DNA from: Brachycybe producta
Lineage: Eukaryota > Arthropoda > Diplopoda > Playtdesmida > Andrognathidae
Assembly: GCA_036925085.1 (NCBI GenBank)
Contig: JAUPFP010000004.1
Location: 3,486,001-3,550,000 of the forward strand
Direction of reading: 5' to 3'
Length of the DNA: 64,000 bases
Positions 1 to 12,462 of this stretch are shown here, piece by piece (positions within the stretch are counted from its first letter, which is position 1; each line of letters begins with the position of its first letter). A program made the translations under genes and the position numbers. The notes beneath the pieces are model-generated. The model did not search any database, was not told where the DNA came from, and saw nothing but the letters and a program-made list of their open reading frames with translations.

Positions 1-535
1 TCCCAGGTCTGTGTGAGTGTGTGTGTGTATGTGTGTAACATCGGAATTTATATAAATTTGAATAAATGAACTGCGTTTTTTTTCTCAAGGTCAACTATAT
101 GTTGCACCCTTCCCATTAAAGAACCCCATGATATTAAATTGGAGAGGGAAAAAGGTTGGAAAGTGTAGAAGGGGGAGAGAGAAACGTGGAGGGGAAAAAG
201 TGGGAGGGGATGACTGAAATTGAAATGAAAGGAGTAAAAAAGGAACAAACGACGCGCATGCGCACACCAGAGAAAATGAAAAACTCATTTTCCCTTTCAA
301 ATATAAAAAAGGGGAGGGGATAATAGTAGCAAAATTAAACTAGAATTTATCACAGGCAATTGTGCCCAGCATTAGAATTTCTTTTGCTCAGCCCTTTTAT
401 GAACGTCATCAATTTCTAATAAATTGGTTTGTTACTTGGTCTGACGTCATAAAAGGGCGGAGGAAAAGAAATCCTAATGCTAGGCGCAATTACCTGTGAA
501 TTTTGCTCCCATCATTTATGACGGGTTTACCCCAC
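1..535. mobile_element. MITE copy 1, left end cut off by window edge
   Basis: This is the same family as the complete copy at 11692-12460. Long shared stretches include the block around 118-300 (with the palindrome GCGCATGCGC) and the terminal arm ending in TGACGGGTTTACCCCAC, followed by a TA. The right part (about 345-520) folds back on itself: the segment from GGCAATTGTGCCCAGCATTAG to CCCTTTTATG returns in reverse complement near 445-500. There is no coding capacity, so it is a non-autonomous DNA transposon. The target site could be TA or CTAG, because the flanking ACTAGT is palindromic. The superfamily is not assigned. Confidence 0.7.
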
Positions 536-537
536 TA

Positions 538-3500
538 GTTTATAATATTATTAGAAGAATTGCAGTTGTTAATTGTACACACTGTCTTGCACAAAATGCT
601 GATCTTGCAAACTTTGAAAAAAAAAATTGTGCAATGAATTTTGTTGTAAAATATTAGCGGGTCTTTTATTAGTATTATGTTTTTTGTGTAGGGCTACTTT
701 TAATGTGTTTTTAAACTTATTAAGAAAAAGCTGTAACAATAGAGTTTTAAAACTAGCTGAAATTGCAACCAACTAGTTTTAAATGTTGTCTTTAGTTTTT
801 TTGTGTGTGTGTCTTTGAAAAAAAAAAAGATGGTACTTTCAAGCGTGTGACACAGATTTTCAAAGTGTTGAGATGTGTAGACTCTTTTAGAAACAATCAC
901 AGCCTCTTGATTGTTTTAGTCAGGTGATAATTGGTGGGGGTCCCTTTTTTCTTCTTTTGTTGAAGGCTTTTATTTTGTTTCATGATGTTCATCTTTACTT
1001 TTTTTTATTTAAGAAGAAACGTTTGAGATTTTTTTTCTCTCTCTCTCTTTTGTTTGTGTTTGTTATGTATACAAATGTACATTGTATATACCTGTACTGC
1101 AAGGATCGGCTTTTGTTTCTTGAAGGCTGTTTACATTTTTTTTTCTTCTCTTCACTCTTTCTTTCTTTCTACTATACTCTCAGCACTATGCTTGATTCGA
1201 TTTGTAGGAGGATGGTATTATTTGAGAGTACCATACCCATACATAAGGCACACAATCCTAATGAATATTTAGAACACCCGTGTGGCCAACACGATGTCTT
1301 CAGAAAATAAGGCACGAAACTATGTTTGTTTGTGTGTTTTTTTTTACTCTTCAAGATAAACGTAACGCGATTGAAAATCCTCTTCTGAATTCAGTGAAGA
1401 CAATAGATATGACTGAAGAAATTTTCTATTGTTTGAGTATATTGAAGGGGTTTTTTTTGTTGTTGTTGGTCTTATTGGTCTACATTTTGTCCACTTTAAA
1501 CAGTTGTTACAATAAAAAAGAAACAGTATAAAACGATTTCATGCAAAGTGGACTGGACAGATAGAAAAATAGGGTTTTTTTTTTTGGGTCGGGCGAGAGT
1601 TTTTTTTCTTGAGTTTTTTTTTTATTCTTCTTCCTTTGGACGTTGTGTCCAAAGGAAGAATAAAAAAAAAACTTAAGTTGAAATATCCGTTTTACATGGT
1701 TTCACTTGAAGAAATAGGCTTTATATAAAATGTTGGGTATATTATATCATTATGTACGCCTACATACAATTTGTCCATTGGTCTCTTTTGATGTCTTGAA
1801 ATGAATTTTTTTTATGTATAATTCAGACCATTTTTAGTGAACATTTCAGTGTCTTTTGGGAGACAACTAAGCATTTTTAGTGTATTGTGTGTGTTTGTGT
1901 CTGTGTTCTATAACTTCTAATGTTGTCTAACGGTGAAGTCTTCCGCTTTTAACGTTGTTTGCACAGATTACTGCAATTTTGTTCTTGAAGTACTCAGTTT
2001 AAGAAATACAAATGTTCATCTACATTTATACAAGTGTATAGGATTGTTGTATAAATATTTTTTTCTGTCTTGTAAAACTTCGAAAAAGAGAACAAAAAAA
2101 AAAAATAGGGTCTAAATCCTTCATTTGATTAAACATTCGAAGAAATATCCTCCAAAGGGACGTAACTACAGTATTTTCAATTATATTTCTGTAGACAAAC
2201 TTGTTTTATTTGGGGAGATTCATTATTTTTAGGCATATTACTTAAGAAACATTTTTGGAATTAATTGACTTTTTAATAAATGAAAAAAGCGTTTGTATAA
2301 ATCCCGTAAAGATTAAATACATTTGCCAATCAAATGATGTGACACATTTTTTATAGGGTCTTAATTGTATTTTCCCCCCTAAGTTATATGTGTATAGAAA
2401 AAGAGAACTTCACGATGTACAGATTTCAATTATAAAAAAATATAATATTTGGTTCCTAAGAACACATTCTATTATGATTAGATTGCTTGCAGCATTGTCG
2501 ATCAGAAACGCACTTTACTTCTGAGTGCTTAAAGGCACTGAATTTACAATTAAAATACTTTCAAATGATTTATTCAATAAGAAAAGTTTTACCAACTGTA
2601 TTTCCTGATATGTCAGAACTTTAAAACATTGGTTACAGTATGCCTAAGGTTGCCAGAGCATGAAAAATGTATCAGTACATTAATGCATATACTACATGGC
2701 TACATGCATATACTACATAGTAGTATGTAGTAGAGCTCTACTTTGTTTATTTGCCAACTCATGATAACTGGTTGGATTATTTAAATAGTTCTAAGTAAAC
2801 CTTTTCAATATTCAGTTCTGATTGGCCATTGGGGTGTGGTAAGGCACTGTCTTATCTTTAGACCTGCCCGTTTTTTTTCCTGTGTGTTTGCATTTGTGCT
2901 TTTTTCTTACAAGTGTAAAAGAAACATTCTTCTATTTTTTTAAAAAAAAAATTCAATCAATAATTTCGAGTTGACAAATATGGTAGATATAAAATTGCGA
3001 AAAGTTTTAAAATTGAATTTTCGTTTGCATTACTTTTGCAATTTTCACAAAAATGCGTTTATTCCATTTCCATTGCAAATTCAAAATTGATAAAATTTAC
3101 AATTGATAATGCAACTCAATTTATGTTTTTGCTAACTATTTCGGAGTTGTAAGCAAAAGTGACAATAAATTGATTACCAAAATGAATCTATGATGAATGA
3201 ACCCATATAAGTTACTATATTATGAACGATAACACTATAGATAACATTCATAATCGATGATACTGTATGAAATGTTTATTATTATTGTAGCAGCTATTGC
3301 TACCACATATTAGGCATCGGTCGATCCACTATGTATGTTGCCTTCATTTCCTATAGAATGTCTGTCTTTTTTCACCAAAAAATGCCAACTATTTCCATTG
3401 GATAACTGTGGTAGTGCGTTATACATGTACAATAGTCGCAGCTAGTATAAGGCCCATTGCAGCAAATGGAGCGAGTTATCATTGTCCCAGTACCGTTAGT

Positions 3501-4242
3501 TATGGACAATTCATCTTGCCCATTTTATTGCTGCAAGGGGACTATTTTTTTCTTTGGTTTCAGGCAAAAAAAAGACTGTATGTATGTATGTATGTGAGTG
3601 CGGCACATGACAGACATTGTAATCGACATTGCTTGTTGCCATAGAAACCAATATCAAATCTTCTTCATTGTGTTTGGTATCTTTCCCTTTTTTATCCCTC
3701 ACAATGTGTATATATACTAGGCCTCTATGAGTAGTGTTATAGCCATTATTTGGTGTATATTCAAGATATAACTGATGGAAGATATCATTTCTCGCCGATT
3801 TTCAAGCACAGATATAACCTTATTATGATTGCAAAAAAAGGGGATATTTTTTTTTGTTCTTTCTTCTTCTCTATCTATAATTTGTAGACATTTCATTTTT
3901 ATTTATTTATTTATTTTTCGAATGATAATATCTAACTTCCGTTGACTCAGAAATACAGTATATACAGTATACTGTATATGCCCTATATACATTTTTAGGT
4001 TTTTAATGTAACCAAAAAAAATGAATTCAATTTTGTTATAAAGTCTATAGCCTTTGGCAAAAATATCAATTGTGGTACATTTTTTTTTATTTATTTACAA
4101 ATGTTTCATTGGTTGTTGGGTAAACTGTTTGAGGGGTTGGTAAATTCACCAAATATGGATTTGGCATATACACACTGATCACATAGACACACACAACATA
4201 CATAGGGGCCTACAGATGATAAATCACAAGTGTACATGTTGT
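538..4242. other. Non-coding AT-rich DNA
   Basis: I see no supportable gene. Open frames are short (128 codons at most) and phenylalanine/leucine-rich because of poly-T tracts. The notable structures are a strong hairpin at 1608-1677, small inverted TA/TGTA repeats at 2685-2740 and 3955-3985, and many T and A runs. Confidence 0.6.
1608..1677. repeat. Near-perfect inverted repeat (hairpin)
   Basis: The arms meet at TTCCTTTGGAC / GTCCAAAGGAA around a 5-base GTTGT loop. The stem runs on through poly-T/poly-A and ends in CTTGAG / CTTAAG. Over about 31 paired positions there is one 3-base indel and one mismatch. It could be a small fold-back element, or a transcribed hairpin if the region is transcribed; the sequence does not decide. 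Confidence 0.6.
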
Positions 4243-4500
4243 GACACACACACACAAACAGATAGCTCAGATAAAACATATACGAAAACAGATAATACTT
4301 ACTGTTAAAATATACATTAAACAGGTAACAAACACCGTGAAAACTTAGAAGAAACACACACACAAACAGATAATGCAGATAAAAGACACGCAAAAACTGA
4401 TAAGAATACTGTTAAAATGTAGATTAAATAGGTAACACATAGCGAAAACTTAAAAGACATACACACAAACAGATAAGACACATGAAAACAGATAATAATC
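4243..4500. repeat. Minisatellite, about 107-bp unit, about 2.4 copies
   Basis: Units begin near 4244, 4353 and 4460 with a CACACAAACAGATA block. They continue through ACTGTTAAAAT, GGTAACA and GAAAACTTA. Related sequence reappears at about 4770-4835, after the hairpin element at 4523-4648, so the array seems to have been interrupted by insertion. Confidence 0.55.
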
Positions 4501-4522
4501 GAGTGAGAGAAGAATTACTCAC

Positions 4523-4648
4523 GCTGAAAAAAACCACCAGATAATAGAAATAGAAATAAAAAAATTCTGTGTTCCTTTGCACTCAAAGATATAGGGTGCT
4601 TCTGGTAAATGCAGAACAAAATGATATTCAGTGAGTTTTTTTTTCAGC
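4523..4648. mobile_element. Small hairpin MITE, copy A
   Basis: This 126-bp element starts GCTGAAAA and ends TTTTCAGC. Its interior (ACCACCA..., AAATTCTGT, TTGCACTCAAAGAT, GCTTCTGGTA, ATTCAGTG) matches the element at 9226-9350. It has no coding capacity and sits inside the GATA/CACA minisatellite. The superfamily and target duplication are unclear. Confidence 0.55.
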
Positions 4649-5339
4649 ATGTGTGATTCTTCTTAGTTTTTTCAATTGTATGGATTCACGTTATGCGGAA
4701 ACCTTCTTAACGAATGAGAATCTACCCGCATAAGTCAAGGACTTACTGGACTGTTCAAATATGGACAAAGCTGGTAACACACACGCATAACTTAAAAGAC
4801 ACACAGATAAAAGACACAAACAAACAGATAACACACGTCCCTATGCTTTACATGTATCTCACCTACGATATCGGTACTGAAAATTATTTTCGTTTTTCAT
4901 CTTTTTTTTTATTTATTTATTAATATATCTGAATCTCCAAAATTTTTGTAATTTATCTACGGACAGTGTAATTTAAGTTTGAGAATATTTATTCACTTTG
5001 AAAATATTGCCTCAGTTTAACAAACGCAGTCTTCAAAGATTTTTGTTTAACTTGAAAATTTTGTTTTGTTTTTTTACCTTTGTAAAAATCTATTTTATGT
5101 TTGTTATTTAGACATGGTTATAGACATAATTTCATATTTAATTCCCATATGATTAAATTCTAATATGAAAGTTTATTGATTTAACATGATAAATTTGTAG
5201 TTGATAGTTTGCAATTTGCATTCGCTCGTTTTTCAATGCTTACAAAGATAGAAAAGGTCAAACATCTGTTAGTATAAAAACATGCTTTAGTAACTGTATT
5301 AGTGTCATTTTTAGGCCAACAGTAACCTTAAAGCGCGCA
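4649..5339. other. Non-coding AT-rich DNA
   Basis: I see no gene. The beginning, around 4770-4835, carries residual minisatellite sequence related to 4243-4500. Confidence 0.5.
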
Positions 5340-5591
5340 CCTCCCCTGGAAGCGTGGCATAACTAAAATAAAAACACTTTTTGGGGAAAATGAGTTTAAA
5401 GTTGCATTTTTTTTCTTTCTATCTCAATCTATTGCATGGAAGCCAAATAAACCGATATTGTGAATAGTTAAAACGGTTTTTGCACTTGAAAGCTCTCACT
5501 CAGCAAAGTAAGCCATGAATCTTCTCTTAACTTTAAACTCATTTTCCTCCCAAAAGTATTTTTTTTAGTTGTCCCACTCTTCCAGCCGAGG
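5340..5591. mobile_element. Fold-back element, about 65-bp arms
   Basis: The left arm (5340-5407) reads CCTCCCCTGGAAGCGTGG and continues to GGAAAATGAGTTTAAAGTT. The right arm (about 5525-5591) is its reverse complement with few mismatches and indels. The central spacer of about 120 bp is unique and non-coding. It looks like a MITE or fold-back transposon. Alternating purine/pyrimidine sequence (GCGCGCAC, GTGTGCGTG) lies just outside both arms, so the true ends may extend further. Confidence 0.55.
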
Positions 5592-7275
5592 TCCGAAGTG
5601 TGCGTGGCTGTGTGTGTGTGTGTGTGTGTGTCGTGATGCTAACATGTTATCCTAAGTTGTCAGCCCACATACAAATACACACACTCAATGTTGTTTTCAT
5701 TGTACAATATAAAGAAACACATACCTACTTTTAAATTTCTTTCAACACAAACATTCACACTTATATACTGTTTTTTTTCTTCTTTTTCTTCTTCTTCTTC
5801 TTCTATTGAAATACAGCAAACATTCTTTGTATAGGCCTATATGGTATAGTCCTATATGTATATATATAACTGTTTGTGAAAACATTAGGGATGAATCAAG
5901 ATAATATGAACCATGCTGATGTATCCCTGGGTGCTCGTTGTCATCGCATTGGCTCACTTCTTTCAACGGTGAGAGTGAGTGATCTCCAACCGCGTTTTCA
6001 GAAAGAGGAAAAAAAAACATTTCGGTTGTTTATACAATAGAATATATGTGCTTAACTTACAACAAACACAAACATGTTTAGGCCTACGTTTAGTTTTTCT
6101 TTTTTAATACGGAATATGGAAAACTGTACAATAATTACGTGAACATTTTTTATTCATTTGTAAATGCATGCATGGATTTCATTAAAAATTGATCACAGCT
6201 GTCAGGATGATGCTTTTCTGTTGGGGATGTGTTGGTATAACGTTTGTAGATGTATAGAGGAACATTTCAAAAAGGTGTTGCCTTTTTTTTTCTTCTTTTT
6301 TGGATTTTTGTTTTATATTAAGACTTGTTACACGACATTACTTATCGCGATAGAAGTGTCGATATATATCCTCCTACGCAGGCTCCACATTCGTTTATTT
6401 TTTAATTGTCAGTAAGGAATAGTGACGTCAAACTGAATGCACAGCCAACGCCGTGTATCTCAATGCATTTTGATGTGGCGTTATTTAACTTAGACGTAAG
6501 TTGGTAACTAGAGCTTTGTAAGCCTCTATAAAAGTGGGGCCACGGAGGAAGTTTTTTAAAAAAAAAAACGACACCAAATTTTTTTAAAACTTTTAAGCTT
6601 AGAGAATTATTGTAATAAAATCATTGTTTAAGTATAAATCTTGTTCAAGCAAAGACACTTTAATCTTGTCGGATAACAATTAAGCTAGAAATAATCTTTA
6701 TCTACATGTTTTAATGTAGGAAGCATTAGAGTGGCCACACATGTGATTACAGCTTGACACGTTGGTGTCTGAGATAGGAATATGACTGGTGATTGTGATT
6801 AAACAGAGGGACGCAACAACACTTTTACTACACACAGACAAACATAATATACTGAAAGGGAGAACATATAACAAACACCTATTGAAAAAGACCAGACACA
6901 CACACAAACTGTGATAACTGCATCACACAAAAATACACAACTTTTATATTTGACTGACACAATCACCAATAAAAGTTGTCTGTTTGAGTCAGCGTTACTT
7001 ATCACACTTTTGTTATCTCTTTTTATAATTGTGTGTATTTTGCGTATATTTGTGCTGTTTTTTTTTTCTCTTCTCTTCTTCTTTTAAAAAAAGAACAAAC
7101 TCTTGTTCTAAACAATGTCTACTATACTTTAGTAGCTAAGAGGTTGAAGGTGGTAGAACTAGATCTAATTAAAATTTCATTCCATTGTGACTAATTCAAA
7201 TACAAATGATAGTGATGGTTGAATGCTTAGAATCCAAGTCTTGAAATGCACTTTACATTTGTCAGAAGTAACAAC

Positions 7276-7358
<83 letters not shown>

Positions 7359-9225
7359 AACTTTGATTTTTGTTGCTTCTAATGAACAAGGCAATAAAAG
7401 TTGCTGTTTTGTCTAATGGCAGCAGCACCGCCACCACCACCATCAATACCACTAGCTTGTACATTGTACAATGTATGTGTGGCCTATACATATAACCATA
7501 TGTTTTTGAGGCTTGATTGGGCCTTCTATGGACATTGCAGCACTAACTAGAACCCTAGTGCAATCATGTTTAGATGTTATATGAAACCCTATCTTGAAGC
7601 TTATTGGACAAAGGAATCTTCATTTCATCGTCGTCATCTAAAGAGCAAATGATCTCTCTAAAGGATTTAGCTGGGATTTGTAACACACCTAAGCCAAGAT
7701 GAAAGCTTTGAGTGGTCGTCTTTTCTTATGCTGTTTTCTGCTTCTACTTCTACTAGTATAGGCTTACTTAATGTCATTTCTCAATGCATGCCTTCACTGA
7801 AAGAAATTGGTTGGTGATACTAAAAAAAAGCGAAATGAACGATTAAGAGCAAAAGATGGGACAACTTGCCATTTGTTCTGCAAAATGCATGGGGATGATA
7901 TGGGAAGAAGCATTTATCGACAACATTCTTCCATTTTTTTCTTTTTCTGAATTGCATTATATATCCTAGGTATAGATGGGGAAAAAACCTTTATGGTGTC
8001 TGCCTGTAGTGTCATATGTGTTAGTGTGTGTGTTTGTGTGATATAGGTATCTTATGTTACCATTCATTCCATCTCAATGCTCAATTCACAACAGTTGTTT
8101 TTTCTTCTTCTTTTCATATAAAATATTATAACATTTGATGTTTGTATCTTTGGTGAAAAAATATATTCAGAAGGATTTCAGCCTTGTTTTATTTTTTTTT
8201 GTTATTTTCTTGTTTCTTTGCTTCTATGTTTAATCAAATACATGGACTTGCATTACAGAATCTTAAACCGTTATTCCATTAATATAAAAGAATATATGAT
8301 GGATATATATTGCAGAAAAATATATAAAAAAATAGAATAGTAAAGGGGGGGAGGGAGAAAGTAAGAGGAAAGAGCAAAAAAAAAAATAGGGATTGGAATA
8401 AAAAAGGCACCACCATCACCGCCACCAATTCATGAGTTTTTTTTTTCATATAAAATTCCACATGTCTGTAGGTGACACAGCTATATAATATCGACCATTG
8501 TGTGTGTATGTGTGTGGACAAGAATAATCAAATTTTGTCAGAATAGAATTGGAGGCGTGAGTAGCATTCAAAAATAAGGAAAAAAAAAAAGATATGCATC
8601 ACAAAAGTAAAATTAGTTCATGCGTTAAATCATGAAATTCCATATGAGAGGGATGGAGAAGAGTAGAAAAAATAAAGAGATGAACATTTTAAACATAAAA
8701 ATGGTAAAGGTACAGGACGTGCTACCAGTCAAAGTAAAAAATCAGTTATTCTATACAAATACTAGACAATGCTTAAAATCACCAATTTCAAAAGTAAATC
8801 TACATGTTTGATAGAGATTTTATTCTATGTGCACTGGGTGCAGTGACCTAAATCAAAAAGTCAATCTGGATAATTGCTTTTTTTTTTTTAGTGTTGACCC
8901 TGATGCACATTGTCAAGCAATGCAACAGCAATGTAAGATTGCTTTCTAGTTTCTACTGAATTAAGTGCAAAGTGTAGTAACTAAAATATCAACTATTGGG
9001 TGTACATGAGCAATGTAGTGCGATAATACATTGTTGCTACATTACTTCATGGTGTATGGCACTATTCATAAGAATCTTATGAGTATATGGGCAATCTGCA
9101 CATTGCACTGAACTTTGTTAAACGAATTTCGTGTTAAAAGAATGAATTTGTATGCTATTCTAAGAGGCCGGACCAAAATGTATTTGGTATTATCCAATTT
9201 CTCATGTTCGGGTTGGATCACATAT
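5592..9225. other. Non-coding AT-rich DNA
   Basis: I see no supportable gene. It contains (GT)n at about 5608-5630, a TTC-rich tract near 5770-5805 and a long (TA)n microsatellite at 7279-7354. The open frames are low-complexity. Confidence 0.6.
7279..7354. repeat. (TA)n microsatellite
   Basis: An uninterrupted TA dinucleotide tract of about 76 bp. It gives a spurious isoleucine/tyrosine reading frame. Confidence 0.9.
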
Positions 9226-9350
9226 GCTGAAAAACCACCATAAAGTAGAGATAAAAATAAATTCTGTCTATCCTTGCACGCAAAGATTTGTGGCGCTTCT
9301 GGTATGTTTTTGTTTTTATAAATTGGGATTCAGTGGAAATTTTTTTCAGC
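9226..9350. mobile_element. Small hairpin MITE, copy B
   Basis: This 125-bp element is flanked by GCTGAAAA / TTTTCAGC. It is homologous along its length to 4523-4648, with shared AACCACCA, AAATTCTGT, CTTGCACGCAAAGAT and GCTTCTGGTA blocks. It has no coding capacity. Confidence 0.55.
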
Positions 9351-10956
9351 TTGTGTGTACATTGGCTTGAAATTTTACAGAATGACTGATTTTAAACCTT
9401 TGATGGTATTATGTACCTACAGTATATATTGCATATGCTATTTCTATAAAAGGGACATTGAATGTATTGATGCAGAGGGACGGAATAGGGGGGAAAAAAA
9501 ACTTGAGAAACCCTTAAAGGAAAAAAAAGTAGAATAGAGTCCGTTTATGCTCGTTTATGTTGAAGTAGCTTTGTTATATAAATGCTGTGTTCGACTCTTC
9601 GGTCCTCTTTTTTTCCGTCGATGATGATGATGGTGTATGTCTCTTGTATATTATAGGGGCCTATACACTTGTATTGTTATCTCCTAGATTCACTCTCTCT
9701 CTCTTCCTTTTCAGTTTATATTAAAGTTATACTCGAAGTTCCATTGTTATAAAGGGTTTGGACCGTGTACGTGCAGTTTCATTTATGTGGCTAGTTGATT
9801 TGCTATTGGGGGGGTTGAGGTGGGTTTTTTTTTGGGGGGGGAGATTGAGAAGGTTTGTAGAAGTTGAAAGACATGTCCTTAAGGAATCTAGTCATCTTAT
9901 TTTCGAGAAAAAAAAAGTTCAGATAGATGATTGTGGTACGGCATTTTTCTTGTTGTTATTATGAAAGAAGAAGAAATTCAAAATATAAGTTTCTGGTATT
10001 GACTATTGAACCATATAAAAGTTAAATTTAACTTTTTTTTTTCTGTACGTTTGGAGCTTTTCCAAATTTATCTTTTATGTTTAACGGTTATAGAAGGTCT
10101 ATAGATTTTGTCATCATCACAATTAAATTTAATGCAATGGGCACATTGATTTTTGTAATTTTATTTTGATCATACTTAATGTCTTCTCTTATATTGTGCC
10201 CTACATTTACGATTGATGATATTTGAGATATCTAATTAAATGATATACTTGGTTAATGGCGTACACATCGCATAATGTAATAATAATATAATCAGGTTGG
10301 AGAAAATGAGTTCATGTTTCTAAAAAGGACTACAGTGTGATGTGTGTCCTTTCATTCTAAGTTTGTGTGCATGTGTATATTTTGTGTGTTATGTGTATTA
10401 CTGGGAGTTTGTGTGTAGTTTGAAGAAAAATGCGAATTTCTTTCTCTCTCTTTCTCTCTCGAAGGACATTTTTAAGTGAAGTATTTTTTTCTTCAAAACG
10501 TCACATGTCCAGTTACTCAATTTTTTGAGGAAAAGCAACAAAAAACCCCGAATATTTCTACATGTAAAAGATGTAGAAAACCTGAATTACTTGTTAACCA
10601 CCTTAAATAACATTTTTAACATTCATTTAGACAGAGAAAAAAAAATGTAAAAAGGTTATTTTGATAAGACTTAAGATATTTATTTCAGAGTTTACATTTA
10701 TCATTTATATTTTTTTACCTCCTGCATTTAAAAACATATATAAATGTACGAGCCGTACACACATGTTCATATAAAAATGTGTGTATTTTGTAAAAAGTTG
10801 AGTTACAGATGACTTGTGTTCTTCTCTAATGTTGAGAAATTCTCGGCCAACCGTAACGATGTAATTTATATGCCGTTCTTGATGTCAGCTCTGCAACCTA
10901 AAACACTCCTTTTGCTTTTGCTACTTTAATTATACCATTACGTGGTTTGATGGAAT

Positions 10957-11001
<45 letters not shown>

Positions 11002-11691
11002 GTCGTCGTCGTCGTTGTGATCATCACCATTTACATCACCATAGAGTCTTTATATTTGAAGACGCACTGAAAGAAAAAAAGGGGAGGAAGGAAAGGGGAA
11101 ATATCTTAAATTGAAACATGTTTATATCCATGAGAAAAAAAAGCAATACAGAATTGGGGTTTCTATTGAGTAATTTGTAGGTAAAAAAAAAACAATGTTG
11201 AACTTTTTTAAGAGAGACATTAGACAAGAGTAGCATAGCATGTAATTTAGATTAAAGTTTATCTTGTTTGTATGTTGAGCAAGCAGATGGATGGATGGAT
11301 TTCTGTTTAAAGAGTTTAGAAATTTGTTGTTTTTCATTTATTTTCATATAAAATTAAGGAAGAAATTGAAGTTGCGTTTGAATGTAGAAGAGTTTAGGGA
11401 CAGACTTATGGTTTCAAATTGATATTCCTTAAAAATAAATCTTATCACATATATAGTTTTTTATTGTCATTTTTGCACCAATTTGAAGTGAAATGCAGTA
11501 TTTAAAAAAAATGAAATGTCAATTTATTTATAAATAAAAATATAAATTAAATTATCAGAAAAGTATATATTTTTTAGTAATATAAACCCTTTAAAGATAA
11601 AGTGGTGTAAGTCGTTTATACCAAGTTTTGAGATAGTTAAGTTTTGTAATATGAGCTAGCACTAATTTGCATGTGAATTATCTAGGAACTA
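9351..11691. other. Non-coding AT-rich DNA
   Basis: I see no gene. It holds a trinucleotide array, (ATC)15 at 10957-11001 followed by (GTC)5 to about 11015, and several T runs. Confidence 0.6.
10957..11015. repeat. (ATC)n-(GTC)n compound microsatellite
   Basis: About 15 ATC units followed by about 5 GTC units. Flanking frames carry no domain, so it is unlikely to be coding. Confidence 0.85.
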
Positions 11692-12460
11692 GTGGGGTAA
11701 CCCGTCATAAATGACGGGAGCAAAATTCACAGGCAATTGTGCCCAGCATTAGAATTTCTTTTCCTCCACCCTTTTATGCTGTCAGACCAAGTAACAAACC
11801 CAACAACCCAATTCATAAAAGGGCGGAGTTGTTGATCATGGGTTCAATCCCTTGCAGTGTGAATTATTATATATACAGTATATTAAGCCCCGTCTGTGTT
11901 TTTGTGTTTCTGTGTTTTTGTCTATGACTAACGCTGTACAAACAATTAAGGACAAAAACCTTGAACCACGTCGGAATTTATATAAATTTTATGATTAAAT
12001 AAATGAAATGCTTTTTTTCTCTTCTCAAGGCCAACTATATGTTGCACTCTTCCCTTCCAAGAACCCCATGATATTAAATTAGAGAGGGGAAAAGGTTGGA
12101 AAGTATAGAGGGGAGAGAGAGAGAGAGAAACGTGGAGGGGGAAACTGAAATTGAAATGAAAGGAGTAAAAAAGGAACAAACGACGCGCATGCGCACACCA
12201 GAGAAAATGAAAAGCTCATTTTCTTTTTCAAATATAAAAAAGGAGGAAATAATAGTAGCAAAATTAAACTAGAATTTATCACACTCAATTGTGCCCAGCA
12301 TTAGAACTTCTTTTGCTCCGCCCTTTTATGAACGTCATCAATTTCAAATTGGGTTTGTTACTTGGTCTGATGTCATAAAAGGGCGGAGGAAAAGAAATTG
12401 TAATGCTGGGCACAATTGCCGGTGAATTTTGCTCACGTCATTTATGACGGGTTACCCCAC
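11692..12460. mobile_element. Complete MITE with about 112-bp terminal inverted repeats
   Basis: The 769-bp element starts GTGGGGTAACCCGTCATAAA and ends in the reverse complement. The arms 11692-11803 and 12349-12460 pair with few mismatches. It is flanked on both sides by TA (or CTAG). A third copy of the arm sequence lies at about 12275-12345, so the right end can form its own hairpin with the terminal arm. A shorter CTCC(A/G)CCCTTTTATG / CATAAAAGGGCGGAG inverted pair does the same at the left end. The interior is homologous to 1-345. No transposase is encoded. The TA flank fits a Tc1/mariner-type target, but the superfamily is unproven. Confidence 0.8.
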
Positions 12461-12462
12461 TA

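Noticed and set aside
924-1310. 128-codon plus-strand frame
   Set aside because: Phe/Leu-rich translation of poly-T DNA; no domain, no coding-like composition and no splice context.
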